Source: Paragorgia papillata
Lineage: Eukaryota; Cnidaria; Anthozoa; Scleralcyonacea; Coralliidae
Assembly: GCA_035771165.1 (NCBI GenBank)
Contig: JAWNZC010000100.1
Span: 1,412,001-1,476,000 of the forward strand
Direction: 5' to 3'
DNA length: 64,000 nucleotides
Positions 1-10,596 of this stretch are shown here, piece after piece (positions within the stretch are counted from its first letter, which is position 1; each line of letters opens with the position of its first letter). Made by a program: the position numbers and the translations under genes. The notes under the pieces are model-generated. The model did no database searches and was not told where the DNA came from. It worked only from the letters and a program-made list of their open reading frames with translations.

Positions 1-180
1 TAGTAATATGCCTTTCTTTTTTTCTTTATTTTAAGTGTACATGTATCCAGCTGGACAAAAAAATTATACATTAATAGGTTGTAAGGTACTTTAATAACTA
101 TATATACTGTATTGGTAGGTTACATTGTATCTAGTTTCTCAAAAATCAAAATATATATTTGTTTTCTCTAATTTATACAG

Positions 181-265
181 TGTGACGGAATTTAAGAAGG
201 AATTTAAGAAATATGGGCTGCAGAATGTAGATTGCAAGATTAACTCAGCAATGTTTATACTTGAG
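181..265 (+). CDS. Possible internal exon of an unidentified gene
   Basis: A pyrimidine-rich tract ending in ACAG lies immediately before 181 and a GAG|GTATTA donor follows 265. In frame 2 the 85 bases are open and read as a Lys/Glu-rich peptide starting VTEFKKEFKKYGLQNV. Only one exon is visible and the gene would start outside the window. I do not recognise the protein. The splice sites are seen; that it is an exon is inference. Confidence 0.3.
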
Positions 266-411
266 GTATTACCTTAGTTTATAGTTTGGTTAATATTAAT
301 TGACAAAAAGTATTTGAAAACTAATGTAATGTTTTTCATCTTTCCTAGTTTTGACTACATAACGTATACTTTGCATCTTCTCAAGCCTGGATTTGTAAGT
401 AAAGATTATAT

Positions 412-895
412 CAGTGGCGCAATTATGGGGGGGGGGGGGGGGGGGGGGGGGGGCTGTAACCCCTGCCCTTTTTTGTGAGACCTCTAACACTAGGGTAGGA
501 CATTAGATAAACAAATAATTTAATCGTCTGTTGTAGTACGCAATACAATAGTGGTTGTTGAGTGTTCTCGAAGAAGCATAACGAAGATATCTAATATCCC
601 AAATCAGTGCCCCAAATTTTTTTCGCAGATAAAGTTCTTTGCCTGTTTGTTTTGATAACCTGAATTTAACAAATGTCGAACTTTAGAGTGTCCGAGGCAT
701 CTTAGGAAGAAAATATCTCACGGTTGTGAAGTGGTTCAATGCTGAAGCTTCTGTCGTCTTCCAGTCAAATTGAACTCCGCTGATAGAATTAGATGAACAA
801 TACTGCCGTGTTGAAGAGGTTCAAATTGTGGTCCGAGGGAGATTTAAAAAATTCCGGGGCGGACCCCCGGACCCCCGGTAAATAATTGCCACTGT

Positions 896-936
<41 letters not shown>

Positions 937-1038
937 ACATTTCTTGCTACGGCACTGTAAATTGTTTAGAATACGGAACGACTTTGGCCTTTTTTTGCGT
1001 TCAACCCCTGCCCTCGAAATTTTCTAGTTGCGCCCCTG
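412..1038. mobile_element. Short hAT-like non-autonomous element
   Basis: The left end CAGTGGCGCAATTA and the right end (reverse complement CAGGGGCGCAACTA) form an imperfect terminal inverted repeat of about 14 bp. The CAGnGGCG start is typical of hAT ends. It contains no ORF but holds a G homopolymer (427-453) and a C homopolymer (900-936). A second hAT-style end, TTGCTACGGCACTG, finishes at 957, suggesting a nested element. I could not match an 8-bp target duplication, so the superfamily is inferred from the ends only. Confidence 0.55.
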
Positions 1039-1550
1039 TATATGCCTGATCATTTGTCTTTTCTTTTTGCAGTCGTACTATATGTGACTAAATTCATAGA
1101 AAAACGAAGTGTACAAATTCGTCGAAATGAAGATTTATAGTGGTGAAATGCTCTTTATTTTTGTAAATCTTAGTTGATAAGTATAAAAAAATAATAAAAA
1201 TAGTTACGTGATGTTTCTGTCGCGTAGTTTTTTTGGCGTAGTTACTTCTGTGCACGTTTTTATTCCAGTTTTTTCTCAGATTTTTCGGCAGCAAACCAGT
1301 TTCGGAGTATACATGGGGGAATTTTTGTACCGGCATTTTGTTTATCCACGCGTGGAATAATTAATCCACGCGAGTTTTCCACGCGATCTATCAATCTCAC
1401 GCCTGACATCACTGCTGATACAGACTGTGGTCATCATAGCTGGATCAGGGGTCGCTACATTATCTTGTTCAGACCTGATGGAATCATAATGTAACAGACC
1501 TGATATCAGTGCTGTTCGATGTTGTAACAGATCGTGCGCTTTTTGGTGTA
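1039..1550. other. Gene-free interval
   Basis: I see no convincing coding sequence. There is a small cluster of repeated CCACGCG words between about 1345 and 1386. Confidence 0.5.
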
Positions 1551-1759
1551 TATGTAACATTAGATTACCACCCCTACCCTGATATATATATAACAGGTTG
1601 TCACCGCAACCCATATATATAACATTAGGTTACCATCCCTACCCATATTATGTAACATTAGATTACAACCCTACCCATATATGTAAGATTAGGTTACCAC
1701 CCCTAACTATATTATGTAACATTAGGTTACCACCCCTACCCATATTATGCAACATTGGG
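1551..1759. repeat. Minisatellite, about 31-bp unit
   Basis: Six or so degenerate tandem copies of a unit reading roughly TATGTAACATTAGGTTACC followed by ACCCCTACCCATAT. Copies differ by substitutions and small indels. ORFs crossing it are products of the repeat. Confidence 0.8.
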
Positions 1760-2916
1760 ATCGTTGCTAGGGCAACACATGGTGACGTATTTGCAAAGGC
1801 TCAAATGCTGAGCAAGGAAAGGAGCTCACATGAACAACTCACAAGTTTCAGTCGCCGTATGTTGTATTGCAGGTACACACCTATACGACATGCATGCATA
1901 TCCATCGCTATTTCATGTGAATATGTCTCGATATATTGTGATCATTGCAATGACTATGTTAAAACCGAGTGCTGACTGGTATGTAAGCAGTGAGAATAGT
2001 CTCAACTTTCAACTGGTACTAAAGGCTTCAACTCAACTATGTTTCAGTCTACTATTGGAAACTTGTGCATTTTTACTTATTCATATTCGCCAGCTGAACG
2101 TGTAGTGTGGTTTTTAATAATTTCTTTGGTCCATGATCGATGGGAAAATTAAAGTCGCAACACACAACACCAGGTAAGTCTCGTTCATAAATTTACGTAT
2201 GATATAATTATTTGTAGGAGTTGTTTGCCTAGTTTAGTGCAAGCAAGGTTGTATTCATGGTGGTAGTGACTGTGACTAACGTCAAGCTTACTTACTTTAT
2301 GCTGTAGTTCCATGTTACAGTCGCAGTGTTTAATATTAATTGTACTTGTACTATTACAAGTACATATTATGGTATTTATTTCATTTTAAAATTACACTTT
2401 GAGCATTGAGTTTAAGAATTGTCCACATAGAAAAATGTAGAACATTACCTTTGTAAGTTTGTGCAGTCATGCTATAGATTGAGTTAATTGTTGCAAACAT
2501 AGGCATAGGAGTCCAATTATTCCGGGAGGTGTTTTTATTCAAAAAAGTTCTACATTTATAATCTTTCTTTAATCATCAAAGTTCAATGACTGCAAGTAAA
2601 GTTCAGATGTACTGTAATTTTACCAACTGATGAATGCAGATAAATAATATTTACATTTCTACTTAGTATTTACAGCATATAAAAATAAACAACAAATCTT
2701 TGTGTACATAGTATATTACATTTCATAACCATCCTTAGAGATACTGTAGATGAAAACATTTGATTATTTTCTTACACTACCAAAGTCAACAGGCAAGCTC
2801 TGCAGACTGGAATGCTAAAGTTACAAGTTGACTGAATTTTTTGTTTCATTTCAGCAGTGTACGAAAATCATTAAATGTTAATTTCATAGTATATTACACT
2901 TGTGTAGTAATATCTA
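1760..2916. other. Gene-free interval
   Basis: AT-rich sequence without a recognisable gene, RNA or element. The ORFs of up to 125 codons here show no domain or splice context that I can support. Confidence 0.45.
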
Positions 2917-3280
2917 TTACTCATCATCACAGTCAGAATCATCATCAGAAAAGTCCAGTAAAATGTGTACATCTTCATCAGTCTCACTGTTGTATGCAAT
3001 TTCAGCAAATGCCACAGCTGAAAATTCACTAGATCCCATGTGCCCTGATTCAGTCTTACTATTATGTTAATTTACTGATTGTTTCTGTACTCTAATAGTC
3101 CAATAGTATTGAACCTAACCAATACAGCATATTGTTTATCTCACAAAGTTTCTTCTTGATAAGAACATTGATTCTTCTCATTAATCTTGAGTGATCACCT
3201 GGATGCTGAGCTATATAGGTCTCCAGCTTTTCTTTTTCTCCAAAATAATGGTTAAACAACCTTTCAACCTCCAATAGCAA
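2917..3280 (-). pseudogene. KDZ-like gene, last two exons
   Basis: From 3280 the frame reads LLEVERLFNHYFGEKEKLE and on to NNMLYWLG, ending at a GTTCAA donor after 3115. An acceptor AATCAG| then opens 3044-2917, reading HMGSSEFSAVAFAEIA and an acidic tail LLDFSDDDSDCDDE before a TAA. An Asp/Glu-rich C-terminus is common in this family. Confidence 0.5.
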
Positions 3281-3376
3281 AAGCTTCTGCTCCTATCCTT
3301 GCATCATTTTAGGAAGTTGTGGAGGTCAATTGCAGTTCTTTTTAAAACAAAGGGAATATCATTGTTGGAAGGTCAC

Positions 3377-3563
3377 CTGTTGAAATGACAATAAAATTCT
3401 GACTCTGGATGCTTTGCTTGATCAAACTGCAGCTCTTGTAGTAATGTTTCCACCCAGTCTTGTAACGAGCTTAATGAGTCATTGTACTTGGTAATGGTAG
3501 CTTTCATTGCATTTGTTCTCTGAGTTATTTGCTTTGACAGTTTTACTGCTACTGCTTGACAAT
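3377..3563 (-). pseudogene. KDZ-like gene, C-terminal helical exon
   Basis: Acceptor AAATAG| and donor AACAG|GTGACC bound a 187-bp segment reading AVKLSKQITQRTNAMKATI and on to WVETLLQELQF. Just upstream (about 3725-3860) a frame-shifted segment gives TEIESWRNK then LETRRREAVTEQTHCLAVK. The RT..MK..I..YN pattern is the KDZ C-terminal region. Confidence 0.6.
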
Positions 3564-4030
3564 CTATTTAAAATGTTCAATGAAAAGAAATGGTCATTAA
3601 AATAATTACTACACTTCCAAAAAGTAGTACTAGTAACAACAACTGTAGAATGCCATTAGTAGATGGTACACGTGAAGTCAGCATAGTGTACAGTACCTGC
3701 GTATTTTTTTCTTCAAAGATATTAAAAACACTATTTTAACTGCCAAACAGTGTGTTTGTTCAGTGACTGCTTCTCTTCTCCGGGTCTCCAAAGAAAGAGC
3801 AGCAGCATTAAATTTTGTTTCTCCAACTTTCTATCTCTGTGACAGTTTTTGTCTTTTTTTCTGAACTTTCTGTACTGTAAGTTAATGACATTGTGTATTA
3901 ACATGTATAGTTTACTGTTTGTTTTCTGCACCATCTTGGGAAAGCAAGTGCCATATAGGGGCCTCGCGGAAACTCTATGCACTGTATGTTTATTAATTAG
4001 TTATTTTAATGGCTTAATAGAATGCCATAC

Positions 4031-4111
4031 CTTAGGGCATAGTGGACATGAATTTTCTTTTTCGACTTGATCACTCCAAGGCTTACCATCCTCAACATGT
4101 ACTAATGGTAG
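4031..4111 (-). pseudogene. KDZ-like gene, CPLCP exon
   Basis: An 81-bp phase-0 exon (27 codons) with acceptor TTGTTGAAG| and donor AAG|GTATGG. It ends VEKENSCPLCPK, the CPxCP motif that precedes the catalytic core in KDZ proteins. Confidence 0.6.
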
Positions 4112-4314
4112 CTTCAACAAAAATTTATTTAAAATGAAGTTAACTTCAAAACAATGAATACTGCTTAAGAGCTCAAATAAGAGGTTAATTGAATAACAGG
4201 TTACGTAATAACCTATACGCTGACTGAGGGTTCTCTCTTTGACAAGTAAAATCATCTGACCAGTGTAATAATCTTACGTGATGGCTGTTTCTGGCTGGCT
4301 CAGACAGGAATAGG

Positions 4315-4415
4315 TTAACACTTTGAGGCCTGGACCTCTCCCAGTGCTGAATAAAATCGTCTGGCGTTAGCCAGGATAAACCTTAAAGACTCGTCGTCAG
4401 GCTTCAAAGTGTTAA
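4315..4415. mobile_element. TTAA-flanked MITE, copy 1
   Basis: Begins TTAACACTTTGAGGCCT and ends with the inverted complement AGGCTTCAAAGTGTTAA. It is 101 bp with no ORF. TTAA at both ends matches the target duplication of piggyBac or Kolobok families, so it is probably a cross-mobilised miniature element of one of them. Confidence 0.65.
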
Positions 4416-4426
4416 AGAGATAGGGT

Positions 4427-4527
4427 TTAACACTTTGAGGCCTAGACCTCTCCCTATGCTGGATAAAATCGTCTGGCGTTAGCCAGAATAAACCTTAAAG
4501 ACTCGGCGTCAGGCTTCAAAGTGTTAA
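4427..4527. mobile_element. TTAA-flanked MITE, copy 2
   Basis: A second copy in the same orientation, also 101 bp and nearly identical, starts 11 bp after the first. Same TTAA ends and the same TTAACACTTTGAGGCCT terminal repeat. Confidence 0.65.
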
Positions 4528-4549
4528 ATACTATAAGAAGTTAAATTAC

Positions 4550-4590
4550 CGAAATTCATCAAATGAGTCGCTGTTCAAAGTAGAATAAAT
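4550..4590 (-). pseudogene. KDZ-like gene, short exon
   Basis: A 41-bp exon-like segment reading IYSTLNSDSFDEFR between an AAG| acceptor and a GTAATT donor. It fits between the ECQVSL exon and the CPLCP exon. Confidence 0.4.
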
Positions 4591-4710
4591 CTTCTTGAAC
4601 AGAAATGAGAAATACATGTATTATGATTCAGTGTACTGCACTCGCTATGATGCAAAATAAGGTATTGCCACAGATGTCCTGCAATCAACAATGTAAACTA
4701 CCGTACATAC

Positions 4711-4900
4711 CAATGTTGGTAATATTGTTGATTTGTTCATTATACCAAGTGCATCACAGAACTTCTATAGTGAAACCTGGCATTCCACAAGTAGAGTCTC
4801 AGCGAGTTCCATAAGTTTAAAATGGAATGCAATAGCCAGGCCATAATTTCAATTTAACCAATGTGACAGCATATTCCTCACAATTACAGAAAAGAATTGG
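4711..4900 (-). pseudogene. KDZ-like gene, middle exon with stop
   Basis: Reads CNCEEYAVTLVKLKLWPG, then after a frame change LMELAETLLVECQVSL, an in-frame TAG where Gln or Glu would be expected, and KFCDALGIMNKSTILPTL up to a GTATGT donor. The order C.C...AVTLV...ECQVSL..FC.AL is the family pattern. The frameshift and stop show decay. Confidence 0.6.
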
Positions 4901-5076
4901 TTTTTTATGTTGACGACCTGAATTTGAGAAAGTATGTTGATATCAGTAAGGACTAATGTACTGGTTTAGGTATTGCAGTTGATCTGTTGAAGGTATATGT
5001 AATTAAATTTGCTTCAACATCTCAAGAATTTCTCATTACATTTACAGTAGAACCACTCTTCTACAATGTACATATA

Positions 5077-5605
5077 TATATATTAGTAGTAGCAGCAGCA
5101 GTAGCAGTAGCAGGAGCAGTGGCAGTAGCAGTAGCAGTAGCAGTAGCAGTAGCAGTAGCAGTAGCAGTAGAAGTAGCAGTAGCAGTAGCAGTAGCAGTAG
5201 CAGTAGCAGTAGCAGTAGCAGTAGTAGAAGCAGTAGTAGCAGTAGCAGTAGCAGTAGCAGTAGCAGTAGCAGTAGCAGTAGCAGTAGCAGTAGCAGTAGC
5301 AGTAACAGTAGTAGCAGCAGCAGCAGCAGTAGCAGTAGCAGCAGTAGCAGCAGCAGCAGTAGCAGCAGCAGTAGTAGTAGTAGTCATGGTGGTGGTGGTG
5401 GTGGTGGTGGTGGTGGTGGTGGTGGTGGTGGTGGTGGTGGTGGTGGTGGTGGTGGTGGTATTAGTGGTGGTGGTGGTGGTGGTGGTGGTGGTGGTGGTGG
5501 TGGTGGTGGTGGTGGTTGGTGGGTGGTGGTGGTGGTGGTGGTGGTGGTGGTGGTGGTGGTGGTAGTAGTAGTGGTAGTAGTAGTAGTAGTAGTAGTGGTA
5601 GTTAT
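5077..5605. repeat. Compound triplet microsatellite (AGC/AGT, then GGT)
   Basis: Starts as (AGTAGC)n and changes at about 5380 to nearly pure (GGT)n with a few interruptions, then to AGT units. The ORFs across it on both strands are repeat artefacts. Confidence 0.95.
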
Positions 5606-5777
5606 ATACAGTATTATTATTACTGCTTCTATTCCTTGATACGACAATAGTTAGTGCAAGTTAAAAACGTCACTGTGATGAATTAAGTTGCACTCATGCA
5701 CTCATTCTACATAAATATTATTAACAATGAAACAACTAAAATAAGTATACACTGTATATTATTTTAAGTTCTCTTAC

Positions 5778-5886
5778 CATGTTGGTCAATGGAGATAATG
5801 TTTCTGGATTGGGCGGATGGGCAAGTTCGTTGGTGACTCATGGCAATTACCGTATGGTTTGCAAAGAATGGCAAAAAGTAACCATC
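5778..5886 (-). pseudogene. KDZ-like gene, exon 2
   Basis: Acceptor TTTTTGACAG| precedes 5886 and donor CATG|GTAAGAG follows 5778. The 109 bases read DGYFLPFFANHTVIAMSHQR and continue to a Cys-Pro-Ser and an IISIDQHG ending. An FxP...L.H.CPS pattern followed by a hydrophobic-Asp strand fits this position in KDZ proteins. Confidence 0.65.
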
Positions 5887-6061
5887 CTGTCAAAAATATA
5901 AAAATAAGCAGTCTTCTTATTATATCCACAAATATCATAATCGACATTTCTTGTGATTCATAGTCACATTAACATCTATTTTTGAGCATAATAAGGTAAT
6001 TAAGGTTTAAAGAAACGACAGTTTATACTCACTTTTAAACGTTTCTAACACGTGAAATAAT

Positions 6062-6530
6062 TTCTCCCTTCGGTAGCTTTCTTTGCGCAGTCGATGCAAT
6101 AATGCTGCTCGTGACCGCAGTCAATACATTGAACTTCAGCCACTCCGTCGCAAGCACATGTTTCCTACGAATCCTTATTCTTTAATGCGGCCATGTAATA
6201 GGGATTCGCGTGTTCTTGCCCAGCTTTCGTATCCCCTAACTCTCCAATCTGATGCTTAGGTACCGTAGAACTAGGTTCGCTTTGGTTGTTTAGATGTTCT
6301 TCAGTAAATACTGCATTTGGTCCATATTCTGATGTTGACGTTGGCCATGTGTCGTTAGCGTTCGTCGACGACGATCTCGAATTGTCAATATTCACAGTTT
6401 TGCATGGAACTTTTAAGCTTATGCTTTTGGTAGCTTTCTCCCCAGATGTAGAAACTGAACGAATGCGAACCCTACATGCTTTAAAACGTTTAGCTGGATG
6501 CGAAATTCCTGGACGAACTCTTGACGCCAT
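6062..6530 (-). pseudogene. KDZ-like gene, N-terminal exon with Cys/His cluster
   Basis: The likely start is the Met at 6530 (MASRVRPGISHPAKRF). About 120 Ser/Thr-rich residues follow, to a stop at 6165. Beyond it another frame continues with a zinc-binding pattern, ETCACDG...VQCIDCG...YCIDCAKK, and a third frame gives REKLFHVLETFK just before a GTGAGT donor. The three pieces are what the family would have in one frame, so at least two indels are inferred. Confidence 0.6.
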
Positions 6531-6559
6531 GTTGAAAGATAAATCAACATAACACACAA

Positions 6560-7166
6560 AAAAAAAAGGCCCGTACCTATTTGGTTTTGACCCAGCCTGC
6601 TTGGCGCGGGCCAGGTTGCACAGGTTGCATGCTGAGCACGCTTCGAAGCCTAGTTCTAAATTTTAGAACTCATGTTTTAAGCATTTTAGAATAAGTGAAA
6701 CTCGTGCATTAGACGTGGATGTGGATGTGAATATGGCTGAATAACAGAGAACGGGAAAGGGATATAAGGAAGCACAGGCTAGGCACAGTTAGAGTAAACC
6801 TGAATGTTGACGTGAACGTAGTCTTAGACGTTATTGTAAACGAGGAGGTAGATGGTCGTGTGGTCCTTGAACGTGTGGTCCTAGACGTGTCGTCCTGGAC
6901 GTGTGAACATGGACATAGACATGAACGTGATCACGAACCGGCATCTGGATGTGAATTTGAACCCGGTTGTAAATATACAACTTAACCTACCTTGAGCAAT
7001 AGGATACTGCATGGAGACGCTGAAAATCAGCAACGCCAAAAATTTCCAGTTCATGCTTGAGTCTTTGTAGAAATCCACAAACAGCAATGAATCTGCAAAG
7101 TCAGTTCAGAACTTCTTTCGTGCCTCGCTTGTACCTTAGAAAGATTTGGCATGAATGTTAAAGTTG
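6560..7166. other. Gene-free interval with irregular GTGGACGT-type words
   Basis: No gene seen. From about 6712 to 6960 there are many dispersed copies of GTGGATGTG, GTGAACGTG or GGTCCTAGACGTG-like words, an old degenerate tandem repeat. Confidence 0.4.
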
Positions 7167-7355
7167 TATAATAAGTATAGGTAATCATATGATAGCGAGT
7201 ACAATTAAGGATTTACACTACAAGTGATATTTGAAAATTTTGCCAAAATTGCGCGAGCCGTCATGCGAGCGCAATTTGGCAGAATTTTCAAATATCACGA
7301 GTAGTGTAAATACTTAATTGTACGAGCAAAATCATATGATTACTCATTTATTATA
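7167..7355. mobile_element. Hairpin MITE
   Basis: The whole 189 bp is a near-perfect inverted repeat with arms of about 85 bp. It runs from TATAATAAGTATAGGTAATC to its complement and centres on about 7262 (GCGCGAGCCGTCATGCGAGCGC). No coding sequence. Confidence 0.75.
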
Positions 7356-7695
7356 TGCATGACAAAATTACGACACGTACGCTTCGTACTCACTCACGGC
7401 TTTAAAAACATCTTGTTTCATTACTTGACAAGAAACATTTTCACTCTGGGTGTTCTCCGTACTCATTTCAAAATATTTACAAGGAATTTTTAGTTCATAG
7501 TGTACCACAAGTCGTTGGAAATGTGGAAACTTTCCATTGCAGAATTGGCCGCTATTTTGAATTTTATTGTTAACATCGTTCCCAGGTCCTTGGGAGCAGT
7601 ACAATTAATAAAATAATTGTACTGCAGTACAATTAATAAAATAATTGTACTCCTCTCAACCAATCAAAATGTAGTAATTTTGTCATGCATATAAT
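7349..7695. mobile_element. Inverted-repeat-bounded element adjoining the hairpin
   Basis: TTATATGCATGACAAAATTAC at the left is repeated inverted near 7668-7690. Inside is an unremarkable minus ORF (7368-7604) and two 28-bp tandem copies of GCAGTACAATTAATAAAATA plus 8 bases (7596-7651). Confidence 0.45.
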
Positions 7696-7902
7696 GAATA
7701 TAATAAATACTGTGAGGATACTCGAACCGGGACCACGTAGGAATGTCGACTAATCAAAGCGCGCCAATAGAACAAAGAAACACAACGAAGTTATAGTCGA
7801 AATTACACAGTATTTCTCTTGTTCCAGCACACAGATGATTCAGGCGATTACCCTATTCCGTCTGTTTTATTGAGTTTTCTTTTAAATTTGACTTGCGTAA
7901 AG

Positions 7903-8461
7903 CCTGGTTTCCATTTGGTCGCCACGCGGATTGGTCACAAGCGGCATAATGAAAGTACAAACAACGGGCAGGCAGGTTTTCAACTCTGGGTGACTGTCGC
8001 AAGTAGGCTTGCTCTACGTCTGCCTCTGGATTGATTCGAGTCTGGGGCTTACAGACGCGGGTTTGTTTCGATATGGGTTTGTTTCAAGATGGGTTTGTTT
8101 CCGTATGGATTTGTTTCAAGACAGGTTTGTTCATGCAGTTTCAGACGGATTTGTTTCAAGACGGGTTAACGTTTGTTTCAAGACGGGGTTTTCCCCATAA
8201 AAATCTATCTTGCCGACAAACACATCTTAAAACAAACCCGTCTCGTCGCAGCCATCTAGAAACAAACCTGTCTCGAAATAAAAAATCAATACTGATTTCA
8301 CGGTCGCCGAGATTGCGAGATCGAGATAGAACCATGCATTAAAAGAAATTTCTACAACCCTGCCGCTATAAACTGCCTTCCGCGGTCGCAGACTGTCGCA
8401 AACAAATTTCCGTAATATTTATAGTTTCCATTTGGTCGACCATTGCGACCAAATGGAAACC
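7903..8461. mobile_element. Non-autonomous element with GGTTTCCATTTGGTCGC ends
   Basis: The left end reads CCTGGTTTCCATTTGGTCGC and the right end is its complement, GCGACCAAATGGAAACC. The right end lies in a local palindrome (about 8424-8460). The interior (8055-8285) holds degenerate tandem copies of GGGTTTGTTTCAAGAC, some inverted. ORFs here are repeat products. Confidence 0.6.
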
Positions 8462-8598
8462 AAAAAAAACACATGGTTCATGGCACTGATCTGCGTCACA
8501 CCCTGAATTATTTTCAACAAACATGACGTTCAGCAATGACTTCAGCTGCCAAGATAACAATCAGTTATTGAAGCATTGTTCAGTCATCAAAATTCTAA

Positions 8599-8930
8599 CA
8601 AGTTGTATGATTCTTACGAAGTTAGATCTCTAATAAGACTATTACAACTAATAGACAATAAAAACAAGTGGAAGTCATTTTCAAAAATATAATATCAAAC
8701 ATAACGGAAACAGAAGCCATTTACTTCACATTAAATTGGTATATATTTATACATGCGGTGAGCTATTTATGCTCCTTATAAAGTTGTGCGATTCTAAGGA
8801 AATTAGAACCACAATACTATTACAACTAATAAACAATAAAAACAAGTGGGAGTAATTTTCAAAACTATAATATCAAACATTAACTACTGAAAGGCGGAAG
8901 CTTTACTTCACTTGCAGTGAGCTATTTATC
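8599..8930. repeat. Diverged tandem duplication, about 180 bp
   Basis: The segment beginning CAAGTTGTATGATTCTTACG (8599) recurs near 8780 as AAAGTTGTGCGATTCTAAGG. Both copies contain ACTATTACAACTAATA and AACAAGTGG blocks. No gene seen. Confidence 0.6.
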
Positions 8931-9026
8931 CTCTTTAAACTTTACTAGCCTGGGTATTTACATGCGGCGCAGGCTCTATATACTTTACATGTCTGATTAC
9001 TAAACTGAATCGCACTGCAAAAAAAG

Positions 9027-10250
9027 CTACTTGTAAAATATCTTGTACGAATTTTTATACACTTCAATGTTGTAGATGTCTATATGAGATTTCTTGAAAC
9101 GTTCAATGATGAATGCGGGTAGCTCCCAATCTCTCGATTCACCAAGTGGAATTTTGTTTCCAAACGCTTTCTTCAAAATCAGAAGGTCATTGTCCAACGC
9201 AGACCTGTTTATATATTTCACGGCGTTTTGCATATCACGTCGTCTTATCACATAATAAAAGCTAGTGGACGCTCTTTCACGTACACGCAAACTTGAAAGC
9301 TTCCAAATCACTTTGGGCTTTTATTTTCCTTTTTTCCATTTGTTTAATGAGATTTTTGAACTCGAGTAGTTCCCTCTTTATCTCAGGATGCTTGGAAGAT
9401 AGTTTACATGCATCAAATCCTAAGCACGGCTCGTTTGAGCATTTAGCTTTGGGATGTCCAAGTCCGTGACAATTCGAACAGATTTTTGCTCGTTTTTCAG
9501 CATAAGTTTCGCAGTTATGTATATCTTTCTGCTGTCTTGCTAATTATTCATTTACGCTCTTAATTTGAACTTGAATTGTTTGTACGTCTTGAATTAGTTA
9601 AATTTGGCTGTTACCCACATAGGATTTGGATTGACTTGGAGTAACGGTTCCCTTGTTCGAGAGGCTCTTATCGGAAGGTTGATACTCGAAGGCAGGAGCT
9701 GAAGCAGAGGAAGAAAATGTCGGAACTTGTAAATGGCTTACATACGCGGCGCTTGCCGTAGCTACCGACAAGAAATTGCTGATGGTTTAAAGTAACTGTT
9801 TGGCCATGTACACCGCCAGTGTGACCAGCCTGCGAAGCAGTGTGACCTACAAGATGAGTGGGTGGAAAAAGCTCGCCTACGTGGCTGCAAACATCTCTCG
9901 ACGTTCTCGTTAGCTTTTAGCTTTTAGGTTTTCGATTTCTGTTTCAAGTATTCTTTTTCCGCTAGGAGGAGTTTTTTGGGAGACGGAAAAAAAGTATCTA
10001 AATCATTCTTCTCGCTATATTATAACGACTTACGAGTAGTGAAACCCCGAATTTCATACTCTGGAGCCAGTCTTTCCAATTGGAGGCCGCTAGATATCGT
10101 CTTCATCCACTCAAAAACCTCAGACGACGTTGCTTCCATTTCCAGACTTCCAGTTCCAAATCTGTTTACTCCAAATTTCAAAAATATCAAAAGATCTACT
10201 TCAATGATGTGTCCGAGTTATTTGGCGCCTTCCTGTCACCGAACTCCAAG
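9027..10250 (-). pseudogene. Decayed transposon-type ORF: SAM-like segment, zinc knuckle
   Basis: On the minus strand, about 10165-9900 reads EMEATSSEVFEWMKTISSGL, then EIRGFTTRKSL, a TAA stop, and SEKNDLDTFFPSPKKLLLAE. This is the shape of a SAM-like helical domain. Further on, 9495-9330 reads a zinc-knuckle-like ICSNCHGLGHPKAKCSNEPC followed by a helical KRELLEFKNLIKQMEKR. A frame change at about 9300 then leads to RRRDMQNAVKYINRSAL and a C-terminus near 9027. Domain order suggests a nucleic-acid-binding accessory ORF of a mobile element. I cannot name the family. The stop and frameshift mark it as broken. Confidence 0.45.
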
Positions 10251-10596
10251 TCACTGAATGACGTTGCAAGGCAACAACAAATTAGAACTTAATATTTCCA
10301 CAAGCTTGTGGTGGGGCAGGGGACTGGCTTTCTTTACGAATAGCTCTGTTTATTTTTGTTAAATAGCTATGCACAGTTCGCAGGCTAAGAATGGCTAATA
10401 TTTTGGCCAATTTTTTCATAATTATTGTGATGGTTGTCATCCACCGTATACGAACACGTCGCAATGAAATATCGTTCAAAATATCTTAAACTCCGTTCAC
10501 ATGTACCCAATAAAGAAAGTATAGCTTTTTATTTCAATAATTTAAAAATAAAATATCAACAAAATAATATTATAAAACTTATTAACTTCAACACAG

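Larger units (their letters stand above)
2917..6530 (-). pseudogene. Decayed KDZ-like (Kyakuja-Dileera-Zisupton) transposase gene
   Basis: A chain of exon-like segments on the minus strand reads in the order expected for the KDZ family: a long N-terminus, a Cys/His cluster, an FHVLETFK/DGYF junction, a CNCEEYAVTLVKL stretch, a CPLCP motif, a C-terminal helical region and an acidic tail. Most segments are bounded by AG acceptors and GT donors. The segment between the CPLCP exon (ending 4031) and the C-terminal helices (about 3860) is only about 170 bp, so the catalytic core expected there is missing. There are also at least two frameshifts and an in-frame TAG. KDZ assignment rests on motif recall; a database search would be needed to confirm it. 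Judged a non-functional relic. Confidence 0.65.

Noticed and set aside
5061..5647. Poly-Ala/Val, poly-Thr and poly-Pro ORFs
   Set aside because: Triplet microsatellite translated on both strands.
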